From NCBI RefSeq assembly GCF_013140855.1, contig NZ_JABBPG010000006.1, forward strand, positions 62,001 to 126,000: a stretch of 64,000 nt of DNA, written 5' to 3'. Numbering within the stretch: position 1 is the first letter of the stretch; the number at the start of each line of letters is the position of its first letter. The position numbers and the translations under genes were made by a program. This document shows positions 45,152 to 53,921 of this stretch, piece after piece. The notes under the pieces were generated by a model. That model saw only the letters and a program-made list of their open reading frames with translations. It did not search any database and was not told the DNA's origin. This stretch comes from Pseudoalteromonas caenipelagi (GTDB lineage: Bacteria > Pseudomonadota > Gammaproteobacteria > Enterobacterales > Alteromonadaceae).

Positions 45152-47113
45152 TTAAAGTTTTCTAAAGTTAACAACTTTTTTCTCGTCTTCTTGCGGAGCA
45201 TTCAGCACCTGATGTTTTTCATTCCACACCAAATCACAAATACCATCTGTAGGATTAAACCCTGTAGGTGCCTCTAACAACAATTTACGGATAAGCTCAT
45301 GATCAAAGTTGTGACACGCCGTATCCATTGCGTTCATAAAAGATTCCAGCTCTGCCATTGGTAATTTTACTTCATTGGCCGTCATGATCCGCGGGTGTGA
45401 AGTCTCTTCAACATTGTCACCTATCAATAACTCTTCATATAACTTTTCACCAGGGCGCAAGCCGGTACATTCAATTTCAATATCACCATGAGGGTTTGAC
45501 TCTGATTTGACCTCTAAGCCAGAAAGATGCACCATTTTGGTTGCTAAGTCTTTAATCTTAACAGACTCCCCCATATCCAATACAAATACGTCACCGCCCT
45601 TACCCATGGCTCCCGCCTGGATCACTAACTGGGCGGCTTCTGGTATGGTCATAAAAAATCGAGTGATATCTTTGTGGGTTAACGTGATTGGGCCACCTTC
45701 TTTAATCTGCTTACGGAATAGAGGTACAACTGAACCACTAGAACCAAGCACATTACCAAAACGTACCATGCAAAAACGGGTATTTTTAGACGTTACTTTA
45801 CTTTCAGCCAAGGCTTGTAACACTAACTCTGCCATACGCTTGGTTGCACCCATTACATTGGTAGGGCGCACCGCTTTATCTGTAGAGATTAATACAAAGG
45901 TCTCTACTCCTGCGTTAATAGCGGCTTTAGCTGTGTAATATGTACCAAATACATTATTACGAACACCCTCAACCACATTTTGCTCTACAAGCGGTACATG
46001 TTTATAAGCCGCAGCATGATATACGGTATGCACACCAAAGGCTTTCATACAAGTTTCAATACGGTTGACTCGTTGCACCGACCCGATCACTGGTACTATT
46101 TCCAACGATACGCCTTTATTCAATGCAAGCTGATTCAGCTCTTTCTCGATGCTATATAAACCAAACTCCGACACTTCAAAAAGCACTAACTTGTTAGGTC
46201 CACTTAATATAATTTGCCTACATAGTTCAGAGCCTATAGAGCCACCAGCACCAGTCACCATAACAACTTTGTCTTTGATATTTGCTGCCATCAGCTCTGG
46301 TTTAGGTGTTACTGGGTCTCTGCCCAATAGGTCTTCAATTTCAACTTCTTTGATTTCATCCAATTGTGCTTTACCATCGATGACATCAGCCATACCTGGC
46401 ACTGTCATCACCTCAAGTGGCAGCTTTTCTAACTTAGTGAGTATTTCTTTGCGGCGAGAGCGCGGTACACTAGGCAATGCCAGCAACACCTTTTTAACTC
46501 TTTTTTTGTCGATTAAATTATAAATCTCGTTAAAAGGAATAACGGGGATCCCTTGAATAATAGCTCCATGCTTACCACTATCATCATCTAGGTAAGCAGT
46601 TACGTAATAATCAGGTCCAGTCGCGAGCGCCGTAGCTAGCTGGCGGCCTGCATCACCAGCACCGTAAATCACTACTGGCGTTTTAGTCACCGCAGATAAA
46701 CGCCAAATAAGCGCCCTCACCAAAATACGCGAACCACCTAGCGATAACACCATCAACCAGCCGTAAATAATAGGCATAGTGCGGGGAATTGTAGTTTGAG
46801 TAAAAAACGCCGCCATGACCAACACCACTGTACTAACAAGGGTACCAAGAACTACCGCCCCAACGGCATTAGCACCAACATAGCGCAGAACAGCACGATA
46901 AAGCCCTAAGCGGACAAAAACAAACAAACTTACTGGTAAAAGAATAGCCAATAACAGCCAATTTTTGGTGACAGTTAAAGGAGCAATACTATCGAGCCTA
47001 ACAATCAGCGCTAACCAAAATGCCGTGACTATAAATACAGAATCTAAAACAAGCGTGAGAAGCCGCTTTTGGTTGCGAGAAGCGCCAAGCAAGGCGCGAA
47101 ACCAACTATCCAT
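45152..47113 (-). CDS. WbpM/FlaA1-type membrane nucleotide-sugar 4,6-dehydratase
   Basis: A 653-residue enzyme. It has four N-terminal membrane helices (about 20-130), a CoA-binding-like Rossmann domain (VVIYGAGDAGRQLA near residue 146) and a C-terminal extended SDR domain with VTGAGGSIGSELCRQI near 286 and STDKAVRPTNVMGATKRMAE near 420. That second motif is the dehydratase type with Met in place of the usual SDR Tyr. It likely converts UDP-GlcNAc to the 4-keto-6-deoxy sugar used for QuiNAc, FucNAc or related residues. With the reductase and PglC-type genes next to it, it probably supplies the first sugar of the repeat unit. Confidence 0.9.
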   Translation of the reverse strand: MDSWFRALLGASRNQKRLLTLVLDSVFIVTAFWLALIVRLDSIAPLTVTKNWLLLAILLPVSLFVFVRLGLYRAVLRYVGANAVGAVVLGTLVSTVVLVMAAFFTQTTIPRTMPIIYGWLMVLSLGGSRILVRALIWRLSAVTKTPVVIYGAGDAGRQLATALATGPDYYVTAYLDDDSGKHGAIIQGIPVIPFNEIYNLIDKKRVKKVLLALPSVPRSRRKEILTKLEKLPLEVMTVPGMADVIDGKAQLDEIKEVEIEDLLGRDPVTPKPELMAANIKDKVVMVTGAGGSIGSELCRQIILSGPNKLVLFEVSEFGLYSIEKELNQLALNKGVSLEIVPVIGSVQRVNRIETCMKAFGVHTVYHAAAYKHVPLVEQNVVEGVRNNVFGTYYTAKAAINAGVETFVLISTDKAVRPTNVMGATKRMAELVLQALAESKVTSKNTRFCMVRFGNVLGSSGSVVPLFRKQIKEGGPITLTHKDITRFFMTIPEAAQLVIQAGAMGKGGDVFVLDMGESVKIKDLATKMVHLSGLEVKSESNPHGDIEIECTGLRPGEKLYEELLIGDNVEETSHPRIMTANEVKLPMAELESFMNAMDTACHNFDHELIRKLLLEAPTGFNPTDGICDLVWNEKHQVLNAPQEDEKKVVNFRKL

Positions 47114-47253
47114 TGTGTTCCCTTTTTATTCCAATCCGAACTAAAACCGCAGACGAACTAAAGCATAGTACATGCTGCAGTATACACAAAAGTAGCAAAA
47201 ATGTATGAGGAAAATATGAAGAAGCTTGAGTTTAGAACAGAGAATATCTTACA

Positions 47254-47808
47254 CTAATGTCTACCAACTCTATCTCCTGAACCACTACCAGTTACCGTCA
47301 TTGCTATATATTTAAAATAATTAGCCACAGTCAAAGTATCAATCATTTTCCTATCTGTTGTCGCAAGTAATTCAGGGGTAGACATATCGATTTCATTCAC
47401 CTGCGCGAGACCAGTGATTCCAGGCCTAACCGAATATATGCCTTTCGCTTCTCTTGCATATGTGAGCTCTTCTTGATTGTAAAGACCTGGGCGCGGACCT
47501 ACCAAGCTCATTTCACCTTTTAGTACATTCCAAAGTTGTGGAAGTTCGTCTAATTTTGTTTTGCGAAGAAAATGCCCAAATGGTGTAATCGAAGAAGAAC
47601 TTGCAAGGTGACTTGCAACGGAAGCAGTATCTACTTTCATTGTTCTAAACTTAACTAAAATAAATGGCTTTTTATTTCTACCTACACGCTCTTGAGTAAA
47701 GATTGGTGAGCCAGTATCAAATAAACCAATAACATATATCACAACTAAAAAAGGAAAGGTAACTAACAAACCAAATAAGGCGAATAAAAAATCGAGTAAG
47801 CGTATCAT
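47254..47808 (-). CDS. PglC-type initiating phosphoglycosyltransferase
   Basis: A 184-residue bacterial sugar transferase that moves a sugar phosphate from UDP-sugar to undecaprenyl phosphate, starting the repeat unit. It has only the catalytic core, with a single N-terminal re-entrant helix (about 3-28), as in monotopic PglC, and lacks the four-helix N-terminus of WcaJ or WbaP. Motifs are [19 protein letters not shown] near residue 40, the Asp-Glu dyad in [16 protein letters not shown] near 86, and MSLVGPRPG near 103. It is 30 bp after the reductase gene. The last 15 residues are Gly/Arg-rich and look unrelated to the core. Confidence 0.92.
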   Translation of the reverse strand: MIRLLDFLFALFGLLVTFPFLVVIYVIGLFDTGSPIFTQERVGRNKKPFILVKFRTMKVDTASVASHLASSSSITPFGHFLRKTKLDELPQLWNVLKGEMSLVGPRPGLYNQEELTYAREAKGIYSVRPGITGLAQVNEIDMSTPELLATTDRKMIDTLTVANYFKYIAMTVTGSGSGDRVGRH

Positions 47809-47838
47809 TTATGAATCCATTAATTTTATTTATATAAG

Positions 47839-48657
47839 TTATTTGAAGCAACGACGAATACCTTCGTCTAAAGTTATTGGAGGCACCCAATTTAAAGTTT
47901 TCTTTGTATGTTCAATATCAACCGTAAGTGATTTAGAAAGCCGCTCTACTTCAGATTTCTTACCAACCAAGCGAGCAAAAAACAGCAGCAATGATACGGG
48001 AAATGGAATTAATCTTGGTGTATTACCAGCGGAAGAGATCAGCTCACTTAGAAATTCAGTTGTAGAAACATCCTGATCATCACTTACATAAAAAATTGAG
48101 GCTGACGATTCCTGACATTCAACACATAAAATAATCAAATCAATTAAATTATCTACACTAACAAAGCTACGCTTATTATTTATAGAACCTAAAGGGAGTG
48201 GTAAATTCTTAGAGGCTATTCTCATAAGTGATGCAAAGTTACCTGGTGCCCCTTTACCATACACGAGAGGTGCACGAATAATAAATAGGTTTACATTATT
48301 TGCATTACAAAGTTCTAGTAAGCTATCTTCTGCTTCTTTCTTTGTTTTCGTAGCGATATCATTAGGTAAGATACCAGCCTCTGCCCAAGTTACATTCATT
48401 GAGCTGATATATACTATCCTTTTAACACCTGAAGCAATAGCATTCCTAGCAACATTTTTAGTTAAATCAACATTTATGAACTTATACTCACTTTCTGTAA
48501 ACACTCTGTGTGAAGCACCCACTAAGTGTATTAATGTTTCGCAACCAAAAAAGTTCCAATCATTTTCTGGCTTCCTCAAATCCACTGCTCTAAAATCTTC
48601 TGGAAGGTGACTACCTATAAAACCCGTTTTTCCAGTTACGGCTACTTGTTTTCCCAT
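47839..48657 (-). CDS. NAD-dependent sugar epimerase/reductase with altered catalytic site
   Basis: A 272-residue extended SDR protein similar to WbpV-type reductases, which reduce UDP-4-keto-6-deoxy-GlcNAc to UDP-QuiNAc/FucNAc. The NAD motif VTGKTGFIGSHL is near residue 7, LIHLVGASH near 42 and RAPLVYGKGAPGNF near 128. The usual Y-x3-K pair is changed: aligned to the K-x-E-A-E that follows, Lys106 is kept but the Tyr position is Ala102 (sequence PNDIATKTKKEAED). A serine in ISSMNVT is retained. Neighbours on both sides are polysaccharide genes, 3 and 30 bp away. Confidence 0.8.
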   Translation of the reverse strand: MGKQVAVTGKTGFIGSHLPEDFRAVDLRKPENDWNFFGCETLIHLVGASHRVFTESEYKFINVDLTKNVARNAIASGVKRIVYISSMNVTWAEAGILPNDIATKTKKEAEDSLLELCNANNVNLFIIRAPLVYGKGAPGNFASLMRIASKNLPLPLGSINNKRSFVSVDNLIDLIILCVECQESSASIFYVSDDQDVSTTEFLSELISSAGNTPRLIPFPVSLLLFFARLVGKKSEVERLSKSLTVDIEHTKKTLNWVPPITLDEGIRRCFK

Positions 48658-48660
48658 TAA

Positions 48661-49479
48661 TTAACTTCTCATTTTTTTATATATTACGCTAAGTATTTTT
48701 CTTGGTAATAACCTTAAAAAAATCCTGGGTAAAAGATATCTACAAAAATCAAAGAAGTTAAAGTATAAAATCTCCTTACATTTTTTAGCAAAAGCAAACT
48801 CAAGCTTTAGATAATCAAACCCTTTTCGACGTCCGATAAGATCATTTCCAACTCTCACGTCAACGAAAACATCATGCACATTGGCCATATTTAAGTTTGC
48901 CATAATTAACTTAACCCAGAGGTAATAGTCTTCGTGAAATAATACAGACTCATAATTACCAACTGCTAGAATTGATTCTTTGCGCATGCATACCGTAACG
49001 TGATTCATCGGGTTTCTATTTTTACCGTAACGAATTATTTCATCCTTAGATATAGGGACTTCTCTGTAGCGCTTTAAATCCCCCGGCACAGAGTAAAATT
49101 CCTCTATGCTCGACCCAAAAACATCAACATCAGGATTTTCTTTGATAAATTTTAGAGTTTTTTCTATCCTAGTAGGTCTTGATATATCATCACTATCCAT
49201 TCTAATAATATATTTTTGAGAACAATGTTTAATCCCCTCTCTTAAAGCTAATCCTAACCCAACATTACATTCCAGTTTAACAAGTACAAATTTAACATTC
49301 ATGCTTGACAACTTACTACCAATAGCTTCGATCTCTGAAAAGTAATTTTGGTTCAAAGGGCCATCGCACACTAAAACAAATTCTTCAGGTAAAATAGTTT
49401 GCTTTACTACACTTTCCACAGCATCTCTAAAGAAAAAGATCTCATCATTCTTATAAACGCTCATTAAAACCGAAAACAT
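48661..49479 (-). CDS. GT2-family glycosyltransferase
   Basis: A 272-residue GT-A fold glycosyltransferase of the cytoplasmic side, adding one sugar of the repeat unit. It opens with FSVLMSVYKNDEIFFFRDAV, the GT2 N-terminus. It contains VVCDGP-like (LVCDGPLNQNYF near residue 37), the metal-binding DSDDISRP near 96 and FHEDYYLWVKLI near 181, the ED-Y catalytic block. Sugar specificity cannot be read from sequence. It is 3 bp upstream of the reductase gene. The region 49480-49657 ahead of it has no gene. Confidence 0.88.
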   Translation of the reverse strand: MFSVLMSVYKNDEIFFFRDAVESVVKQTILPEEFVLVCDGPLNQNYFSEIEAIGSKLSSMNVKFVLVKLECNVGLGLALREGIKHCSQKYIIRMDSDDISRPTRIEKTLKFIKENPDVDVFGSSIEEFYSVPGDLKRYREVPISKDEIIRYGKNRNPMNHVTVCMRKESILAVGNYESVLFHEDYYLWVKLIMANLNMANVHDVFVDVRVGNDLIGRRKGFDYLKLEFAFAKKCKEILYFNFFDFCRYLLPRIFLRLLPRKILSVIYKKMRS

Positions 49480-49657
49480 GTTTCACTCCCCATGCTATAA
49501 AAGTTCAAAACCAAGAAGCCACTGCTTTTAAAGAATACCTGCAAACTCTTTTGTAAGTGCTTAAACTTGTCAGTAAAATCATGCTGTCTCATATTAAAAA
49601 TGTTACTTTATCCATAATACTGAAAACAGCATTTTGACCTCAATGATAGTTAAATTC

Positions 49658-50863
49658 TTACTTTTCGATATTGGTTCTTTTTGAAACTAAAGGCAAAAGT
49701 AAAGTAAAATAAAAAGACATTCCAATTGTGTAACCATAAAGAGCTGGGGTAAAAAATCCAACAATAAAAAATGCACTTAACAGCCCCATTAACCTCCGAT
49801 CATAAGCATAGTATTTTTTAACTGCACTAAAAGTTAAAGAAAGCAAAAAAACCAAACCTATGATGCCAATTTCAGCTAACACCTGAATGAAAAAGCTCTC
49901 TGTTGAACCATAGAGCAACTGATAGTTTAATAGGCTCTGAGAGCCTCGAGAAAAAACGCCCACCCCATGTCCAAAAATGACTTCTGGGAATTGAATTGCA
50001 TACTTAAATGAATCTGACCATATAATGAACGCAGAATATGACTCTATATTCTCTAAAATATTGATCATTTCAAACACTCGACCTAAATGCTCTTTAAAAA
50101 AAAGCAAGATAGTAAAAAATAAAACCACACTAAAAAATAGCTTTATTATTTTTCTTGGTGACAAATAAGAAAATAAAATGTAAAAGAAAATAAAAACGAA
50201 GAACACTTTACTTACAGTCAACACACCAGCAAAGAAAAGAAGACCTCTTGTAAAATATTTTAAGCTTTGCCTCCTCCAGTCATAACTAAAGCTCAAGCAA
50301 AGGCAAAAAGATAAAAAAAGCGCCAAGGATTGTGGAGATGATATAAATGAAACAGCTCGAACATTTACGTTTTCATTTGCTAAAACCTGTTCATTGGTAT
50401 AAACACCGTGACTCACTAAGCCAAATAGGTCTATAGAAATAGTTGACTGTATAATAGCACCAACAGCATTCACCCCTCCTATTATAAGGAAAAGCCCTGC
50501 AAACTTTTGAATATTATCCTCCATATTTCTATAGCTAAGCAAAACGAGCCAAAAGACTACAAGAAAGACCAAATTGGTGAGACCAATAAACCCACCAAAA
50601 TAGCTGCCATATTCAGAACTCAACGGAGTAATAAGAAACGCCAGAAAACAATAAACTATATAAAAGAAGACTGTTTTTCTATGGCCATAAACTTGCCTTC
50701 TAAAAATCAAAAATATAAATGCAGGTAGTAGTATAATAGTAGAAACAATTACTAAATCTGCTACCACACTACCTAAAATCACACCTATTGTTGTTCTGAA
50801 GTAAATAAGCGTGATAATTAATAAGCCAAGATGAGTAAGCTTTTTCTCAAGTGATGTTTCCAT
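49658..50863 (-). CDS. wzy: Wzy-like O-antigen/capsule polymerase
   Basis: A 401-residue polytopic membrane protein with roughly ten to eleven hydrophobic helices and a larger loop (about residues 255-320, IFGHGVGVFSRGSQSLLNYQ). The GHGVG followed by a long periplasmic loop and the TESFFIQVLAEIGIIGLVF block near 320 are typical of the Wzy/WaaL (PF04932-like) family. In a Wzx-containing locus the polymerase role is the best fit; an O-antigen ligase is the alternative. The gap to the upstream GT-B-like gene is 3 bp. Confidence 0.8.
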   Translation of the reverse strand: METSLEKKLTHLGLLIITLIYFRTTIGVILGSVVADLVIVSTIILLPAFIFLIFRRQVYGHRKTVFFYIVYCFLAFLITPLSSEYGSYFGGFIGLTNLVFLVVFWLVLLSYRNMEDNIQKFAGLFLIIGGVNAVGAIIQSTISIDLFGLVSHGVYTNEQVLANENVNVRAVSFISSPQSLALFLSFCLCLSFSYDWRRQSLKYFTRGLLFFAGVLTVSKVFFVFIFFYILFSYLSPRKIIKLFFSVVLFFTILLFFKEHLGRVFEMINILENIESYSAFIIWSDSFKYAIQFPEVIFGHGVGVFSRGSQSLLNYQLLYGSTESFFIQVLAEIGIIGLVFLLSLTFSAVKKYYAYDRRLMGLLSAFFIVGFFTPALYGYTIGMSFYFTLLLPLVSKRTNIEK

Positions 50864-50866
50864 ATA

Positions 50867-52081
50867 TTACTCTACAGGAAAGAAGTAATCTCGTTGTAGG
50901 CCTTTCCCTACTCCCATTCCGTTTAACCTATTCATGCTAAACACCCGGAACTTAGCTCTAGCTCTATAACTAAAATTAATTATTTCAGAATATATATCCG
51001 ATTTAATTTCTTTCTCATATAGATGACTCGAGTGGATATCATATAGCCAAGATGAGATCGAGAGGGTGATTTTCCCAACGTCAGAAACATCACCACCCTC
51101 ACTATTGAGGACCATTTCAAAATCTTCAGGCTCACTAATATTTATGACCAACTTATTCCAAAATGTGTCTAGCCAATCAGGCCTTTCAAACGGAGTAAAC
51201 AGGAACCCTTTTTTACCAACTTTTTGGGCATCCCATACGGACGTACTCCATGAGCTGCCAACAACCTGAGAGATTGCAATCCATTCTTTAATTGTGTATC
51301 TCTTTGTCAGCACCATATTCACAGGGATTGTTAGTCCGTTAACGGTAAATTTCTCAACATATTGCTCTACTGAAATTGACGGGTGGGGTCGAACAACAAA
51401 TGTGCTCTTAGGGTATAAAGCACACAGTTTAGTTATGAAATATGTAAATGCATTCAAACAACGTAACGCGTAGTCCCTATACTCGTATGCGACCTCAGAG
51501 TCATACCCCATTGCGATTTTGGCTTTAATTTTGTCATCACTAAAAAATGCCCAGCCATAGTTCATTGGAAAAAAATACAGCTCAGAGCTTTTTTCAATTC
51601 CAAACTCAGCACGTAATTTACCGTCATACAATGATGAGTTATATAAATCTTCCATCAGTAATTCATGTAAGGGGTTTCCTATCACACGTATGTTGTCACT
51701 TTTAGAACCACTATCCTTGAGAAACTCTTTAAAGTTATCTTCCCATGCTAAGTGATAAAAATGCTCCTGGATGAACCGCGACTTGGGCTTTTTAAAGTCT
51801 TGATTAGACTTGCTTAAAAGTTGCTCCCAATTTAAGCTGATAAAGTTACATTTTTTAAACTTTTGCCGTTTAAAAGCCCTAATAGGCCAAGTTGCATCAT
51901 CAATAGCGTAAGGAAACACAATATTTCTTGCATTAAATTGATTAAACAAGTGAGCATGAAATTCCGTAGACAATATGATGCAACTACACCCTTTCATCTC
52001 CAACTCACTTTTCAATCGTTTAACAGAAGACATTTCTCGGTCTTCATGTTCAACCAAAAAAAGAAAATCAACCTGAATCAC
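50867..52081 (-). CDS. Putative GT-B type surface-carbohydrate glycosyltransferase
   Basis: A 404-residue soluble protein of GT-B-like layout. The first Rossmann half opens VDFLFLVEHEDREMSSVKRL. The second holds TFVVRPHPSISVEQY near residue 250 and VGSSWSTSVWDAQKVGKKGF near 292, patterns shared by CDP-glycerol/capsule-type transferases and related surface carbohydrate biosynthesis proteins. It starts at GTG 52081, overlapping the neuA stop (GTGA). Placement directly after neuA makes it a candidate for transferring the CMP-activated acid sugar, but no sialyltransferase motif is certain. Confidence 0.6.
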   Translation of the reverse strand: MIQVDFLFLVEHEDREMSSVKRLKSELEMKGCSCIILSTEFHAHLFNQFNARNIVFPYAIDDATWPIRAFKRQKFKKCNFISLNWEQLLSKSNQDFKKPKSRFIQEHFYHLAWEDNFKEFLKDSGSKSDNIRVIGNPLHELLMEDLYNSSLYDGKLRAEFGIEKSSELYFFPMNYGWAFFSDDKIKAKIAMGYDSEVAYEYRDYALRCLNAFTYFITKLCALYPKSTFVVRPHPSISVEQYVEKFTVNGLTIPVNMVLTKRYTIKEWIAISQVVGSSWSTSVWDAQKVGKKGFLFTPFERPDWLDTFWNKLVINISEPEDFEMVLNSEGGDVSDVGKITLSISSWLYDIHSSHLYEKEIKSDIYSEIINFSYRARAKFRVFSMNRLNGMGVGKGLQRDYFFPVE

Positions 52082-52764
52082 AGTGGTAACCTCACTTTAT
52101 TTCTTTCCACCAAAAACTTCAGATATTCAAAATCTTCTTCCGAGTCTATATTCACAAAGCGTTCAACCACATAAGGAACTGTTTTATTTGAGAAAAAAGA
52201 TTTTTCATTAAGTAGGTGTTCTTTTTTTGTAACGTAGATAGCTCCCGTAAGTGCGTATGCCTCTTGCAAGCTTTGTCGATTAACTTCTGATGTTGTCCCA
52301 TCAATAAATGCCTGCAAGGCACCATTAACTATTTTTTTCATTTTAAAAGGGTGAGGATCATCCACCCGAGCAACCGATACGACCGACTCCCCCGTCATAT
52401 TAGCAATAGACAGACATTCATCAATTTCTTTTCCCGTCCTTAGTGGGGAGGTAGGTTGGAGCAACACAATATTTTCGACATTAGCAAACTGTTCTTGACA
52501 AAGTAAATTAGTCACAACATCTACAGTTTTTGAATTATCTCCAGATAACGATTTAGACCTAAGCCCAAAACTTTCTGCTCCTGCATCAACGGCAATTTTT
52601 TCGTACGATGCTGAATCTGTTGAAATAACAACCCGTTCTATTTTTTTGGCGGACATAGCACTGGCAATAGCGTATTCGATGAGAGTCTTTCCATTGAGAC
52701 GCGCAATGTTTTTATCTCTGAACCCTTTGGAACCAGACCTTGCTGGTATAATTGCTATATTCAT
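52078..52764 (-). CDS. neuA: CMP-nonulosonate (acylneuraminate) cytidylyltransferase, first copy
   Basis: A 228-residue enzyme that activates a nonulosonic acid with CTP. The N-terminal nucleotide loop is IIPARSGSKGFRDKNI. LLQPTSPLRTGKEIDECL near residue 94 and DDPHPFKMK near 127 are family blocks. I start at ATG 52764, 2 bp after the neuC stop; an in-frame TTG at 52770 is the alternative. Linked neuC and neuB imply a CMP-Neu5Ac-type product, though legionaminic-type enzymes look very similar. A second, distinct CMP-NulO synthetase lies at 58699-59397. Confidence 0.88.
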   Translation of the reverse strand: MNIAIIPARSGSKGFRDKNIARLNGKTLIEYAIASAMSAKKIERVVISTDSASYEKIAVDAGAESFGLRSKSLSGDNSKTVDVVTNLLCQEQFANVENIVLLQPTSPLRTGKEIDECLSIANMTGESVVSVARVDDPHPFKMKKIVNGALQAFIDGTTSEVNRQSLQEAYALTGAIYVTKKEHLLNEKSFFSNKTVPYVVERFVNIDSEEDFEYLKFLVERNKVRLPL

Positions 52765-52766
52765 AA

Positions 52767-53921
52767 TCAATACGTAAGTGGTTTTAATAAGTTAGGTTTT
52801 AACGAAGGAATAATCTCTGCAATTCTTTTTCCTGCATCACCATTACCGAAAACTCTCCCTTGAGGATATTTTCCATGTTCTATCTGCTTATTTAAACCAT
52901 TAAAAATAGCCTCCTCATCATATCCTGTGAAAATTACATTACTGCCGCATTCTCTTAAATTTTGTCTGTCTCCAACAACTACAGCCGGAACCCCCAAAAA
53001 TTCACCTTCACGCAGAAAAGAAGATGAGTTACCAACAGCACATGTCGCGTTATTTAATACACGGATGAAGTCTTCTGCGGAGAAATTTTTATAGAAGTGG
53101 AAGTTATCCGACATATGATGTTCTCGAAAAGTTCTTATCCCTTTTGCGACATCCTCGCCCCCTGCATCTGCATTTGGCCAAAGTACAACCTTTTGGATAT
53201 GCTCGATCCGATATAAAGCATTCAGAGTATTCTCTACTTGAGTAAACCCTTCACCGTAGCTAGTTGTTACGGGATGTTGAATCATAAGAATATATGGCTT
53301 ATTCCAGTCGACCTCTGAACCTACTCCGCCATATTTTTTCATATGTTCATTCGAGATAGATTTATCACAATTTGCAATAACATCCATTGCAGGGCATCCA
53401 AGATTAAAAACAGAAGATTCCTTCTCCCCCATTTTAATTACTCGCTCTCTACTTTTTTCAGTTGCTACGAAATGAAAATCCGCTAATTTGGTGATTGCAT
53501 GTCTAACTCTATCGTCAATGTTCCCGCTAACTTCACCTCCTTGCAGGTGAATTAGAGGAATATTCATGTATGTTGCTGAGATCGCCGTCGCCATAGTTTC
53601 ATACCTATCGGCGATAGTTACAACATAATCGGGTGCCAACTCACCAAATGCGGTTGCTAATTCTATCACTCCCATTCCCGTTGATTTAGCTTGAGTAATT
53701 AATGTTTCACCTTCCACTGTATAGTAAATTGCTTTATTTGGTTCAAAGCCGTCTTGTTTCATGACATTAATAGCTTTGCCAAAGCGCTCTAAAAGCAAAG
53801 ATGCACCAACTAATATTTGTAACTCAATTTCAGTGTGCTCTTGCAACGCTTTTAACAAAAACTTGACTCGACCATAGTTAGCGCGGCTTGCAACTACAAC
53901 GCACACCTTTATCTTTTTCAT
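52767..53921 (-). CDS. neuC: Hydrolysing UDP-GlcNAc 2-epimerase (NeuC/LegG type)
   Basis: A 384-residue GT-B fold enzyme that turns a UDP-N-acetylhexosamine into free N-acetylmannosamine (or a 2,4-diacetamido analogue) and UDP. The start KKIKVCVVVASRANYGRVKF is characteristic. DYVVTIADRYETMATAISA near residue 95 and LIHLQGGEVSGNIDDRVRHA near 122 carry the substrate and catalytic acids, and GNSSSFLREGEFLGVPAVVV near 295 binds UDP. It overlaps the neuB stop by 4 nt (ATGA). NeuC and LegG cannot be separated by eye. Confidence 0.9.
   Translation of the reverse strand: MKKIKVCVVVASRANYGRVKFLLKALQEHTEIELQILVGASLLLERFGKAINVMKQDGFEPNKAIYYTVEGETLITQAKSTGMGVIELATAFGELAPDYVVTIADRYETMATAISATYMNIPLIHLQGGEVSGNIDDRVRHAITKLADFHFVATEKSRERVIKMGEKESSVFNLGCPAMDVIANCDKSISNEHMKKYGGVGSEVDWNKPYILMIQHPVTTSYGEGFTQVENTLNALYRIEHIQKVVLWPNADAGGEDVAKGIRTFREHHMSDNFHFYKNFSAEDFIRVLNNATCAVGNSSSFLREGEFLGVPAVVVGDRQNLRECGSNVIFTGYDEEAIFNGLNKQIEHGKYPQGRVFGNGDAGKRIAEIIPSLKPNLLKPLTY

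Noticed and set aside
49480-49620. Short minus-strand frame with ATG upstream of the GT2 gene
   Set aside because: About 42 codons, no ribosome site, and it runs into the GT2 start; coding is not supported.
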